Shown here: piece after piece, positions 5,371 to 12,046 of the stretch
Layout of the letters: each line of letters begins with the position of its first letter
Numbering within the stretch: position 1 is the stretch's first letter
NCBI GenBank assembly: GCA_016212635.1
Contig: JACRFR010000053.1
Span: forward strand, 1-12,803
DNA: 12,803 nt
Source of the DNA: Candidatus Liptonbacteria bacterium
Lineage (GTDB): Bacteria; Patescibacteriota; Minisyncoccia; UBA6257; 2-01-FULL-56-20
Reading direction: 5' to 3'
Notes under the pieces: model-generated
Databases searched by the model: none
Seen by the model: the letters and a program-made list of their open reading frames with translations, nothing else
What the model was told of the DNA's origin: nothing
Program-made: the position numbers and the translations under genes

Positions 5371-5464
5371 GGTGCCCGAACGAGTTTGAAACGCCCTATG
5401 GCCCAGAGAGACCGGAAATCGTTTATTGCGATCAGTGCTATCAAGCGGAGGTTTCTTAACAACC

Positions 5465-5512
5465 TATTACCACTTATTACCATTTATTACTATCTGTTAC
5501 GGTATTGTAACA
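5465..5512. promoter_or_regulatory. Phased repeats and inverted repeat upstream of infC
   Basis: TATTAC at 5465, 5475 and 5485 and TGTTAC at 5495 repeat at exactly 10-bp steps, i.e. on one face of the helix. The last unit forms a perfect inverted repeat TGTTAC-N6-GTAACA (5495-5512). The octamer GTTACGGT (5496-5503) recurs at 5590-5597, between the -35 and -10 boxes of the infC promoter. This looks like a cooperative binding site for a regulator of the translation operon. The rest of 5460-5618 holds no gene. Confidence 0.5.
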
Positions 5513-5578
5513 AACTAGTAATATGCTGCGCGATATAAATTGAGATAAATTGTACGTCTAGATAGGCGGTGACAATTT

Positions 5579-5607
5579 TTGACAGATAAGTTACGGTCCG
5601 GTAGAAT
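5579..5607 (+). promoter_or_regulatory. Promoter of the infC-rpmI-rplT operon
   Basis: TTGACA (5579-5584), a 17-nt spacer and TAGAAT (5602-5607): near consensus. The predicted start is about 5614, leaving a leader of about 5 nt before GTG 5619, too short for a Shine-Dalgarno or for the leader control known from other infC operons. Confidence 0.8.
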
Positions 5608-5618
5608 CTAGCCATCCC

Positions 5619-6149
5619 GTGAGGTACCAAGCACCACGACTCCAAGACGTTACCCGTATCAACGAGCGGATCATCGCTGCCGAATTGCGGGTGGTCGGAG
5701 CCAATGGCGAGAACTTGGGAGTGCTCTCGCGGGCCGCCGCGCTCGCGCTCGCCAAGCCGGAGGAGGGCCTGGATCTGATCGAGATCGCGCCCAACGCCAA
5801 ACCGCCGGTGGCGCGCTTGATGAGTTTCGATAAGTACCGCTATCAGAAGGAGAAGCAGGAGCGAAAGGAGCGTCAGGCGCAACGCGGCAGCAATTTGAAG
5901 CAGATCCAGATCAGCGTGCGGGAAGCGGCCCACGACCTTTTGCGCAAGGCGACCCAGGCCAGCGAGTTCCTGGAGGGGGGCAGTCAGGTAGAAATTCAGT
6001 TGCGCTTACGGGGCCGGGAGAAAGGCAACCAGGTCTGGGCTAGGCAAAAGTTGGACGAGTTCTTGAAAATGTTCACCATCGAGCATAAACTGATTCACCC
6101 GCCGCAACCCGGCGGCCGGGGGCTGGTGGTGCTGATCGTCAAAAAGTAG
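5619..6149 (+). CDS. infC: Translation initiation factor IF-3
   Basis: The product is 176 aa, close to the usual 175-180. IF-3 binds the 30S subunit, prevents early joining of 50S and checks start codon and initiator tRNA. The N-terminal domain begins with RINERIIAAELRVVGANGENLGVLS. It is joined by a charged linker (KEKQERKERQAQR) to the C-terminal domain (LKQIQISV, then LRLRGREKGNQVWARQKLDEF). GTG 5619 is the only reasonable start: it is preceded by the operon promoter and no other ATG/GTG fits before the conserved RINERI. This differs from the AUU start used for autoregulation in enterobacteria. rpmI and rplT follow in the classic order, 95 and 93 nt apart. Confidence 0.97.
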   Translation: MRYQAPRLQDVTRINERIIAAELRVVGANGENLGVLSRAAALALAKPEEGLDLIEIAPNAKPPVARLMSFDKYRYQKEKQERKERQAQRGSNLKQIQISVREAAHDLLRKATQASEFLEGGSQVEIQLRLRGREKGNQVWARQKLDEFLKMFTIEHKLIHPPQPGGRGLVVLIVKK

Positions 6150-6197
6150 AATTTAGAATATAGAAGATAGAATAAAGGGATACTAATCAAGCAAATC

Positions 6198-6233
6198 ATT
6201 CGGAGCATTCGGATGGAATTCGGATATTTCGGA
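6198..6233 (+). repeat. Short repeats between infC and rpmI
   Basis: ATTCGGA occurs at 6198, 6207 and 6218 and a variant TTTCGGA at 6227. Upstream of it is an AT-rich run built on TAGAA units. Such micro-repeats fill many CPR intergenic gaps; no function is evident. Confidence 0.5.
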
Positions 6234-6244
6234 TCGCGTTTACC

Positions 6245-6412
6245 ATGAAGAAGAGCGTCACCAAGAGAATAAAGATCACGCGGCAGGGCAAGATCGTGCG
6301 GCGGCCGATGTCGGTGGATCACTTTCGTACTCGCAAGTCGACCAAGAATCTGCGCAATAAGCGCAGCCGCCGTTCGTTGAACAGTCCCTTGAAGCGGATC
6401 ACCGGATACTGA
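6245..6412 (+). CDS. rpmI: 50S ribosomal protein L35 (short form)
   Basis: The 55-aa product is very basic. It matches the middle and C-terminal part of L35: SVTKRIKITRQGKIVRRP, then HFRTRKSTKNLRNKRSRR. L35 is commonly about 64 aa and begins PKMKTHKGAAKRF; here the N-terminus is cut to MKKSVTKRI, a shortening that I associate with CPR ribosomal proteins. L35 sits in the large subunit near L15 and 23S rRNA. No Shine-Dalgarno precedes the ATG. It lies between infC and rplT in the conserved operon, which fixes the identification despite its length. Confidence 0.9.
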   Translation: MKKSVTKRIKITRQGKIVRRPMSVDHFRTRKSTKNLRNKRSRRSLNSPLKRITGY

Positions 6413-6421
6413 AGTAGGATC

Positions 6422-6446
6422 AAGAAGTAAGAAGCAAGAAGTAAGA
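6422..6446 (+). repeat. Purine-rich micro-repeat between rpmI and rplT
   Basis: Imperfect copies of AAGAAGTAAG follow each other directly. Further on, a pyrimidine-rich run contains TTCTAAATTCT (6473-6483), the exact reverse complement of 6148-6158 at the infC stop codon. Confidence 0.5.
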
Positions 6447-6505
6447 GGGATACAAGGATTCCCGAGCCTCACTTCTAAATTCTCAATTCTCAATTCTAAA
6501 CAACA

Positions 6506-6856
6506 ATGCCCAGAGTTAAACGAGGAACCATAGCCCACAAGAAACGCGAGAAGCTACTGAAGCTAACCAAGGGTTTTAAGTGGGGCCGGAAGTCGAAGGA
6601 GAAGGCCGCCAAGGAAGCGCTCTTGCACGCCCTGGCCCGCAAGTTCCGCGGCCGCAAGGAGAAGAAGCGGACCAGCCGCGCCTTGTGGAACGTGCAGATC
6701 AACGCTGGCGTACGCGCCGCAGATAAGACGCTGACCTATTCCAAACTGATCGCTGCGCTCAAGAGCAAGGGCGTAATCTTGGACCGGAAGATCTTGGCCG
6801 ATCTGGCCGAAAATGAACCGCAAGTGTTTGAGAAGGTGGTGGGCTTTGTTAAGTAG
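6506..6856 (+). CDS. rplT: 50S ribosomal protein L20
   Basis: The protein is 116 aa, the normal length. PRVKRGTIAHKKREKLLKLTKGF is the L20 N-terminal extension; the globular part contains NVQINAGVRAADKTLTYSKLI and ends with VFEKVV. L20 is needed early in 50S assembly, binds 23S rRNA, and in many bacteria represses its own operon by binding mRNA. It is the last gene of the operon, with a terminator 68 nt after its stop codon. There is no Shine-Dalgarno before ATG 6506 (the upstream bases are AATTCTAAACAACA). Confidence 0.97.
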   Translation: MPRVKRGTIAHKKREKLLKLTKGFKWGRKSKEKAAKEALLHALARKFRGRKEKKRTSRALWNVQINAGVRAADKTLTYSKLIAALKSKGVILDRKILADLAENEPQVFEKVVGFVK

Positions 6857-6923
6857 AAGCGAGAGTAATCGCAAATAACGTTAATTTAATTAAAGAGGTA
6901 ATAATGCGAATAGAGAATCAAGG

Positions 6924-6950
6924 AACGCCCCGCTTAGCGGGGTGTTTTTT
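6924..6950 (+). terminator. Terminator of the infC-rpmI-rplT operon
   Basis: AACGCCCCGC (6924-6933) pairs with GCGGGGTGTT (6937-6946) around a TTA loop and runs into a T-tract. The bases AGAGAATCAA just 5' of the stem also occur 5' of the terminator at 139-175. A start codon at 6904 with a good AGAGGT site is present, but the frame runs straight through this terminator. Confidence 0.9.
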
Positions 6951-7030
6951 GTTGTCAAACTCCTTGTCATTTACCGTCTATTCAAGTCAGCCAAGCCGAG
7001 ACAGAATCCGCATAGAAAGGAGGTCGACAA

Positions 7031-7267
7031 ATGACCTTTTGCTTGACAGGCAAAATCTACCTGGACTGCGGCGGCGCGGCCTTAACCCTGCCAGTTTGTC
7101 GGGAGTTTCAAGCCGCTTCCGGTTCCGAAGGAGTTCTCTTGGCTAATTCTTTAATAGCGGAGCGTGGCTGGGAAAAATTCGCGCTGGAATTGAATCTTCG
7201 GGAGGCCCAGCCGGTTTTCTCTTGGCACATCCCGGCGTCGGAGCGAACCCCGGAACCGCTGCTCTAG
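7031..7267 (+). CDS. Small 78-aa protein, unknown function
   Basis: AAAGGAGGT lies 6 nt before ATG 7031, a textbook ribosome binding site that fixes the start. The product is acidic to neutral with three Cys (4, 13 and 23), a Gly/Ala-rich first third (YLDCGGAALTLPVC) and a helix-like middle (LLANSLIAERGWEKFALELNL). I recognise no family and see no membrane helix or signal peptide. It stands alone between the rplT terminator and its own terminator at 7320, with only weak promoter matches upstream (TTGTCA near 6952). Together with the gene at 3080 it forms a class of SD-led, single-gene small proteins unlike the other genes here. Confidence 0.7.
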   Translation: MTFCLTGKIYLDCGGAALTLPVCREFQAASGSEGVLLANSLIAERGWEKFALELNLREAQPVFSWHIPASERTPEPLL

Positions 7268-7319
7268 AGAGCAGAAAGAAATCCAAGACTCCAAATCACC
7301 CGAGGATTGATGCTGGTGC

Positions 7320-7349
7320 GGCGCGAACTCAATGTTCGCGCCCCTTTTT
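7320..7349 (+). terminator. Terminator of the 78-aa gene
   Basis: GGCGCGAAC (7320-7328) and GTTCGCGCC (7334-7342) form a perfect 9-bp stem with loop TCAAT, followed by CCTTTTT. Confidence 0.9.
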
Positions 7350-7377
7350 GGCCTGTCTGGGCGGGTGTCACAATTCG

Positions 7378-7419
7378 TGTCAATAATACATTTGACAGAA
7401 TGGCAGATGGCATTATCCT
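7378..7419 (+). promoter_or_regulatory. Promoter with overlapping operator before the TrmB-like gene
   Basis: TTGACA (7392-7397), a 16-nt spacer and TATCCT (7414-7419) form a promoter whose predicted start is about 7426, giving a leader of about 40 nt. The -35 box is the right half of a perfect inverted repeat, TGTCAA-N8-TTGACA (7378-7397); a further GTGTCA lies at 7366-7371. A site over the -35 of a regulator gene suggests autoregulation. Confidence 0.55.
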
Positions 7420-7464
7420 GCTTATATAGTCGTTTTATTATGCGTTTCGTTTTTAAATATATTC

Positions 7465-8208
7465 ATGACAACCACAGTATTCGAAAAAATAGGCCTGTCA
7501 GGAAATGAAGCGGGGGTCTATCAAGCCCTACTCCGTACCGGGCCGGCTTCCATCCGCCAGATCGCAAGCGAGACCGGGATCAATCGCGGAACTGTCTACG
7601 AATCGCTCAAAAAACTTCGGGAGCGCGGATTGGTGAGCCGTTCCGACAAGAAGCAGCGCCAAAACTTCATCGCCGAGGATCCAGAGGTTTTTTTGACCTA
7701 TTTCCGGGATGAGCGTAAGCGCTTGGCAACTCTACGTAAGGAGTTGGGCCGGGCTTTGCCGGAGCTCAAAGCGATGTACGCGGGGCCCAAACACCAACCG
7801 GTTATCCGAATGTTCGAAGGCCAGGCGGGAGTGCGATTCATACTGGAAGACCTGCTCAAAACCATGGGGCAGGAAGAAAAGAAAGAGTATTACGCCTACT
7901 CCGCGGCGGATATTCGGGAGTATCTCTACTTTCACTTCAAAAGCTTTTCCGAACGCCGCATCAAGGCGGGTATCAAAACCAAGGTTATTGCTTTGGGTTC
8001 TGGCGGCGAACTGCGGGGCTTGGATGAGCGGCGCTGGCTGACCACCAAGCGCGGCGCACCCACCTATATCCTGATCTACGCCAACCGAGTCGCACTTATC
8101 TCACTTTCGAGCGGCGGTAAGCCGGCGGCGGTGCTGATGGAAGACCGCGCTCTGGCCGACACCCAGCGTTTGATCTTCGAGCGCTTGTGGGAGAGTTTGC
8201 CCCGGTAG
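7465..8208 (+). CDS. TrmB-like winged-helix transcriptional regulator
   Basis: The protein is 247 aa. Residues about 5-70 form a winged helix (LSGNEAGVYQALLRTGPASI, then the recognition region INRGTVYESLKKLRERGLVS), typical of the TrmB family first described in archaea and frequent in CPR. A charged helix (about 82-108) follows, then a C-terminal effector-type domain (IRMFEGQAGVRFILEDLL, then the ADIREYLYFHFKSFSERRIKAGIKTKVIA block) resembling the TrmB regulatory domain. The ligand is unknown; sugar binding is established only for characterised archaeal members. The gene has its own promoter and possible operator upstream, with no Shine-Dalgarno. It is monocistronic and converges with the alkyltransferase gene. 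Confidence 0.9.
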   Translation: MTTTVFEKIGLSGNEAGVYQALLRTGPASIRQIASETGINRGTVYESLKKLRERGLVSRSDKKQRQNFIAEDPEVFLTYFRDERKRLATLRKELGRALPELKAMYAGPKHQPVIRMFEGQAGVRFILEDLLKTMGQEEKKEYYAYSAADIREYLYFHFKSFSERRIKAGIKTKVIALGSGGELRGLDERRWLTTKRGAPTYILIYANRVALISLSSGGKPAAVLMEDRALADTQRLIFERLWESLPR

Positions 8209-8236
8209 GTAAATCATAGGACTTATAGGTCGTACA

Positions 8237-8253
8237 GGACTTATAAGACCCAT
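8237..8253. repeat. GGACTTATAAGACC-type short palindromic repeat, copy 1
   Basis: GGACTTATAAGACCCAT is identical to 9463-9479; a partial unit (GGACTTATAGGTC) precedes it at 8219-8231. It fills the 48-bp gap between the convergent genes ending at 8208 and 8257, where a bidirectional 3'-end structure would be useful. Confidence 0.65.
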
Positions 8254-8256
8254 CGA

Positions 8257-8517
8257 TCAGATGGCCCCTTCTTTTCGAAGCAGGCGCTCCTTTTGCTTCT
8301 CCCCGCGGTTATAACCGCCGGGCGTACCATCCGAGCGGATCACCCGATGGCACGGGATGCGCGGATCATGGTTGCGGTGCAAGATGTTGCCAACCGCGCG
8401 ATAAGCTCGCGGCGAACCGGCCCGGCGGGCAACCTGCGCATAAGTCAGAACCGAACCGCGCGGAATATGCGCGACTACGGCCAATACCTTGTCCCGAAAA
8501 GATCCTGCGGGTTTCAT
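8257..8517 (-). CDS. Single-domain O6-alkylguanine-DNA alkyltransferase-like protein
   Basis: The protein is 86 aa and corresponds to the DNA-binding/active-site domain of MGMT/Ogt only; the N-terminal ribonuclease-like domain is absent. The reactive Cys56 is present in IPCHRVIRSDG, unlike alkyltransferase-like (ATL) proteins in which it is Trp or Ala. TYAQVARRAG is the helix-turn-helix region and Arg40 in YRAVGNILHRN is the arginine finger. It may repair O6-alkylguanine directly or flag lesions for excision repair. The ATG follows the Nudix stop codon by 3 nt, so both are made from one mRNA with coupled translation. Confidence 0.9.
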   Translation of the reverse strand: MKPAGSFRDKVLAVVAHIPRGSVLTYAQVARRAGSPRAYRAVGNILHRNHDPRIPCHRVIRSDGTPGGYNRGEKQKERLLRKEGAI

Positions 8518-8520
8518 AAC

Positions 8521-9114
8521 TCAAGACTGTCGTGCGGGCCGACGGAAATAGTGCGGACTCGGGGCGCGGCCCATGTTGGGAGTAATTGGAGGCCGCGGCG
8601 GGACGGGGCGGGACGGTGAGATGCGCGGGTTTGGGTTTCGCGTCTGAAGCTGGGCGTCGCGCAAAAAGCTGTGGACCTTGCGCAAGATCTGCTTAGTGCC
8701 CGCGTACTTATCGGTCAGCATGCGCAGGGCGTCGTGATACAAAAACCAGGCATAGCCGCTGTGCTCGCGAGGAGAGATGACCACGCGGGGGTTGCGGGTC
8801 TCGGCGAGATATAAAACTACCGTGTCGTGAATATGCTCGTTGCCGTGGACAAATGAAAAATTTTGGCGGGCTTGAAAATTGGGTATGACCCGCAGGTCTC
8901 GCCGAGTCAGCCCGGTCTCCTCCGCCACTTCCCGGAGCGCGGCCTCCAAACTATCTTCTCCGGCTTCGAAATGCCCCTTCGGAAAATTCCAGTAGTTGCC
9001 TCGCCGATACAGGAACAGATATTTAGCCCCCTCTTCGGAGGGGTAAAAAATGATCATGCCCGCGACTACTTGTTTTTTATCGCGCAGCTGTTTGGGCTCT
9101 TTGGGGGGTTGCAT
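8521..9114 (-). CDS. Nudix hydrolase, diadenosine-polyphosphate hydrolase-like
   Basis: The protein is 197 aa. A perfect Nudix box covers residues 47-69 (G-x5-E-x7-REVAEETGL) and is preceded by YWNFPKGH, the pattern of Ap4A-hydrolase-like members. The Nudix fold occupies about residues 14-150. A Pro/Arg-rich tail of about 40 aa (PSRPVPPRPPITPNMGRAP and beyond) is unusual and probably disordered. The expected reaction is hydrolysis of nucleoside diphosphates linked to another group, such as Ap4A or damaged nucleotides; the substrate cannot be told. It is the first gene of a two-gene operon with the alkyltransferase. No SD is evident before ATG 9114. Confidence 0.92.
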   Translation of the reverse strand: MQPPKEPKQLRDKKQVVAGMIIFYPSEEGAKYLFLYRRGNYWNFPKGHFEAGEDSLEAALREVAEETGLTRRDLRVIPNFQARQNFSFVHGNEHIHDTVVLYLAETRNPRVVISPREHSGYAWFLYHDALRMLTDKYAGTKQILRKVHSFLRDAQLQTRNPNPRISPSRPVPPRPPITPNMGRAPSPHYFRRPARQS

Positions 9115-9140
9115 GGGCGTAGGACGTAGAGTAAGAGCTT

Positions 9141-9207
9141 CACCCGAAAATAATCGGGTGGGATAAAACCATCAGTTAGGGGATGAGAGGCCCAAATCCC
9201 TCAACTG
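9141..9207. other. Two hairpins in the gap upstream of the Nudix gene
   Basis: CACCCGA (9141-9147) pairs with TCGGGTG (9154-9160). Just beyond, CAGTTAGGGGAT (9173-9184) pairs imperfectly with ATCCCTCAACTG (9196-9207). Neither has a U-tract. In the gap 9115-9496 I see no gene, only these hairpins, the 123-bp element and the short repeat before the Clp-like gene's stop. Confidence 0.4.
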
Positions 9208-9279
9208 ATCAGCTCCGGGCAGACCAGGAGCAACGGGGCTTACTATACCGAAAAGGAAAAAGTTTGCAAGAGTTTCAGA

Positions 9280-9402
9280 GGCGCTGTTCGGAAACCACCG
9301 ATTTTATTGCCCGAGCTTGTCGAGGGCCATGCCACGTACCCGCCAAAAAGCTACCCTTCGACGGGCTCAGGGAATAACTTTTTGATGTTTCCGAACAGCG
9401 CC
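9280..9402. mobile_element. MITE-like element with 16-bp terminal inverted repeats
   Basis: GGCGCTGTTCGGAAAC (9280-9295) and its exact reverse complement (9387-9402) bound a 123-bp stretch. Inside, a second inverted pair lies symmetrically: CCCGAGCTTGTCGAGGG (9310-9326) and CCCTTCGACGGGCTCAGGG (9354-9372), so about 50 bp at each end can pair. It has no coding capacity. The ends resemble transposase-recognised termini (CTGTTCGGAAA-type ends as in some IS families, from memory). No target-site duplication is obvious. The inner pair belongs to a widely seen intergenic hairpin type. Confidence 0.6.
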
Positions 9403-9462
9403 ATAGTTTGACAAATGCTTGAGGAATCGTGCATCCGAATAGATAAACCTATAGGTCGGATA

Positions 9463-9479
9463 GGACTTATAAGACCCAT
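9463..9479. repeat. GGACTTATAAGACC-type short palindromic repeat, copy 2
   Basis: Identical over 17 bp to 8237-8253, and flanked by further TAGGTCGGA/TAGGTCCGAT arms that extend an imperfect hairpin. It sits just downstream of the Clp-like gene (minus strand), where it may form the 3' end of that mRNA. Confidence 0.65.
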
Positions 9480-9496
9480 AGGTCCGATAAACTTGT

Positions 9497-12046
9497 CTAC
9501 TCGGCGGTAACCAAAAAATCGAGTTGGCCGTCGCGTACGGTCAAGGTCGCTTCGTTGCCGCGGACAATTTCGCGGCGCAGAAGTTTTTCGGCGAGAGGCG
9601 CGCGCACGTGTTCCTCGATCGCGCGCCGGAGCGGCCGGGCGCCGAACAGCGGATTGTAGCCCAGCTCGACCACCTTGGCGATGGCCGCAGCATCGAAGTT
9701 CAATTTGATCCCCTGCTCCGCCACCGTTTGGACCAGTTCACCCAGCGCCAGGGCGGCGACTTTGGCCAGGTTCTCGGAAGAGAGATTCTGAAAAACGACG
9801 ATCTTAGAAAAACGGTTAAGCAGCTCGGGTTTAAAAACATCGGTTAGCTTGGTTCTGACCGTGTCGGCGATCTCGGCCACCGGCCGGCCTTCGGCGATGG
9901 CCTGCACGATCAGGTCGGAGTGGGCGTTGGAGGTCGCGATGATAATGGTGTTTTGGAAATCCACCGTCCGGCCGAGATTATCGGTCAAGCGTCCATCGTC
10001 CAGAACCTGTAGGAATATATTCAAAATATCCGGGTTCGCTTTTTCGAACTCATCCAAGAGGATCAGACTGTAGGATTGGTGCAAAACCGCTTCGGTCAAG
10101 GCGCCCGGGGAAACGCCTTCCGGCGCGCCCAAGAACCGCTGCAGGCCGGCTTTGTCCTGGAACTCGGTCATGTCGAAGCGCAGCATGGCGGTCTTGGAAC
10201 CGAACTGAATTTGCGCCAGAATCTTGGCCAGCTCGGTTTTACCCACACCGGTCGGTCCCACGAACAGGAAGCTGGCAATCGGGCCGCCCTTCCGGGTTAA
10301 ACCGCTCCGGTACTCCCTAAGCGAGTTGGCCACCGCGCGGACCGCCTCTTCTTGGTCGATGAACTGCCGGTGAATGGTCTCCTCCAGATTGAGCAGCGTT
10401 TCCGCTTCGGCTTGGCTCGCCGCGTGGATGGGCACTTTGGTTTTCTGTTCCACCAGCGCCACGATCCGATCCGGACCTACCAGGCGCTCGCCTTGCTGGC
10501 CGGCCTGAACCACGGCTTCCTTGATCAACTCGGAGGCGCTGGAGGGTAGGAGTTTCTGGTGTAAATATTTCTGGGCCAGCCCGACCGCCTGTTTGATGGC
10601 GCCGAAACTGACGGTTATGCCGGTTTGGTGCTCCAAGAGCAGACATTGGTAAACCAAAACCCGCTCGGCTTCCTCGGTGCTGATCTCCTGGACCCGGATG
10701 GTCTCGAATAATCCCAGAAAGTCGCTCTTGGGCTCGATTGCCTCTTTGAACTCGCGAGTGTAGGTCAAGCCGATGATCGGGAAAGCATTATCTTTGATTA
10801 TCGGCAGGAACGCGTCGGCTGCGGAGAGAAAGGCGGTGCCGGAAGTGCGCAGTAAATTATGAATGTCCGGAACGCAAAGGATGATATTGCCCGCCCGCAG
10901 AATTTCGGTCGCGACCACTTGAATCCGGCGCTGGAGCTCTTCCGGCGCCGCGCCCGCCACCAGACTGGAGAGTTGCAGCGCGACCAGGCGGCGATCAAAC
11001 AGCGCCGGCGGTATCTCGTCCCGAATTATAGCGTAAGCCAAGTGAGCCACTATGGTCTCCTTACCGATACCGTTATCGCCGATCAGTAAGGCGTTGGGAT
11101 TGACCGGACGGGACAGGGCGCCGAGCAAGCGATCGTACTCCTCTTGATGCCCGATCATAAGCCCGATGGAGCCGGTGCGGGCCAGGTCGGTAAAGTCCAA
11201 ACTGTACCGGTCCAGATTGGGAGTGGGCCGGCTGGTCCAAGCGTGATTGATGACCCGGTGCCGCAGGCCGCGGTGAATTTCGAAAGAGATGCCCCCCAGC
11301 GCGGCCGGCAAACGCCGCAGACGCGCGAAATGACTACGCGTTTCACTGAAGATCAGCGCGCGCTCCAAGTCTCCGGGATCCACCGTGAAGGTGCTGATAA
11401 TGCGCCGTATGTTCTCCCGGCCCACAGTGACCAGACCGACCAAAAGGTCGTCCGGATTGATGCCGCGATGGCCGCGGCGCACGGCCGGCGGGAGAGATTG
11501 AACAACCACGGCCTCGGCGGCGGCGAGTCCCAGCGCGCGATGATCTTGGGTCTTGGTCTCGGCGTCGGTGGCAGCGAGCGCAGCTTCCACTTTTTGACTT
11601 ACTTCTTCCGGTTTTATGTCCAGGCGCCGGAGCCCATCGCGCGCGTCCCGCCGTTCCAAGAGCAGACGGAACAACTGCAGCTCCAAGGACACGCCGACTA
11701 AGGTGGAGCGATCAAAGGCTCGCTCGATGAGTGCGAAAGCGTCCGGGGCCAAGTACTGGCTCAAGTTGACCGCCCCGCTCGGGGGCAGTTCCGCCAGAGA
11801 GCGATCTGGGTGGCGGCGATGCCAGGCGTAGTCCGCCAAGACGAGCGCTAGAAAAACACCCAGCCAGCGCGCGGAGCGCAGCGGCGCCATGGCTACCAGG
11901 ACAAAAGTCAGCGCGACCAAGACAATTAAAAATAGTGCGCTGATAACCCGGACTAGAAGCCGCCCCGCCGCGGTCATGTGCAACCGCGGATCGTCAAAGC
12001 TAGGGGCTAGCTCGGAACTTTTAGCGGAAGATGACACCCAGGGCAT
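9497..12046 (-). CDS. Membrane-anchored Clp-like AAA+ ATPase with degenerate first ring
   Basis: The protein is 849 aa. Two hydrophobic helices (about 30-54 and 59-76) precede a Clp-N-like region (about 95-250), so the ATPase faces the cytoplasm from the membrane. AAA-1 (about 295-470) is degenerate: Walker A is GDNGIGKE (Thr replaced by Glu330), Walker B reads ILCVPDIH instead of DE, the LERRF arginine finger is lost, and the pore-loop YRG is missing (LVAGAAPEEL). AAA-2 (about 555-830) keeps Walker A GPTGVGKT (597-604), Walker B LILLDEFEK (D665/E666), sensor N707, PELLNRF and sensor-2 GARPLRR. Its GYVGY pore loop is replaced by APEGVSPGAL, and the ClpP-docking loop after TSN is absent. It may remodel membrane or envelope proteins rather than feed ClpP. 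Its start overlaps the upstream gene by 26 nt; M24 is an alternative start. Confidence 0.9.
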   Translation of the reverse strand: MPWVSSSAKSSELAPSFDDPRLHMTAAGRLLVRVISALFLIVLVALTFVLVAMAPLRSARWLGVFLALVLADYAWHRRHPDRSLAELPPSGAVNLSQYLAPDAFALIERAFDRSTLVGVSLELQLFRLLLERRDARDGLRRLDIKPEEVSQKVEAALAATDAETKTQDHRALGLAAAEAVVVQSLPPAVRRGHRGINPDDLLVGLVTVGRENIRRIISTFTVDPGDLERALIFSETRSHFARLRRLPAALGGISFEIHRGLRHRVINHAWTSRPTPNLDRYSLDFTDLARTGSIGLMIGHQEEYDRLLGALSRPVNPNALLIGDNGIGKETIVAHLAYAIIRDEIPPALFDRRLVALQLSSLVAGAAPEELQRRIQVVATEILRAGNIILCVPDIHNLLRTSGTAFLSAADAFLPIIKDNAFPIIGLTYTREFKEAIEPKSDFLGLFETIRVQEISTEEAERVLVYQCLLLEHQTGITVSFGAIKQAVGLAQKYLHQKLLPSSASELIKEAVVQAGQQGERLVGPDRIVALVEQKTKVPIHAASQAEAETLLNLEETIHRQFIDQEEAVRAVANSLREYRSGLTRKGGPIASFLFVGPTGVGKTELAKILAQIQFGSKTAMLRFDMTEFQDKAGLQRFLGAPEGVSPGALTEAVLHQSYSLILLDEFEKANPDILNIFLQVLDDGRLTDNLGRTVDFQNTIIIATSNAHSDLIVQAIAEGRPVAEIADTVRTKLTDVFKPELLNRFSKIVVFQNLSSENLAKVAALALGELVQTVAEQGIKLNFDAAAIAKVVELGYNPLFGARPLRRAIEEHVRAPLAEKLLRREIVRGNEATLTVRDGQLDFLVTAE

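Larger units (their letters stand above)
4883..5459 (+). pseudogene. C-terminal zinc-ribbon module of the same protein, frameshifted
   Basis: Starting from ATG 4883 (in frame with 3380, 12 nt after the TAG), MSKEQVLAKGWRWED corresponds to the family's continuation. A second zinc-ribbon module then mirrors the N-terminal one: C49/C52 and C77/C80, followed by PPRKLWHRQCQC. After about codon 104 the frame reads through repeat DNA and ends at 5389. The true C-terminus is in another frame: HQNTAEHFHD, then CPNEFETPYGPERPEIVYC with CDQC, ending at TAA 5457-5459. The shift lies within the repeat insertion at about 5195-5285. No ribosome binding site precedes 4883, so this is a broken tail rather than an independent gene, unless TAG is read through. 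Confidence 0.7.

Noticed and set aside
6904..7146. 80-codon ORF with a good AGAGGT site after rplT
   Set aside because: Its seventh codon onward is the operon terminator hairpin and the rest overlaps the SD-led gene at 7031 in another frame.
9173..9260. Small structured RNA (4.5S or 6S-like) upstream of the Nudix gene
   Set aside because: The hairpins exist, but the conserved SRP or 6S sequence signatures are missing.
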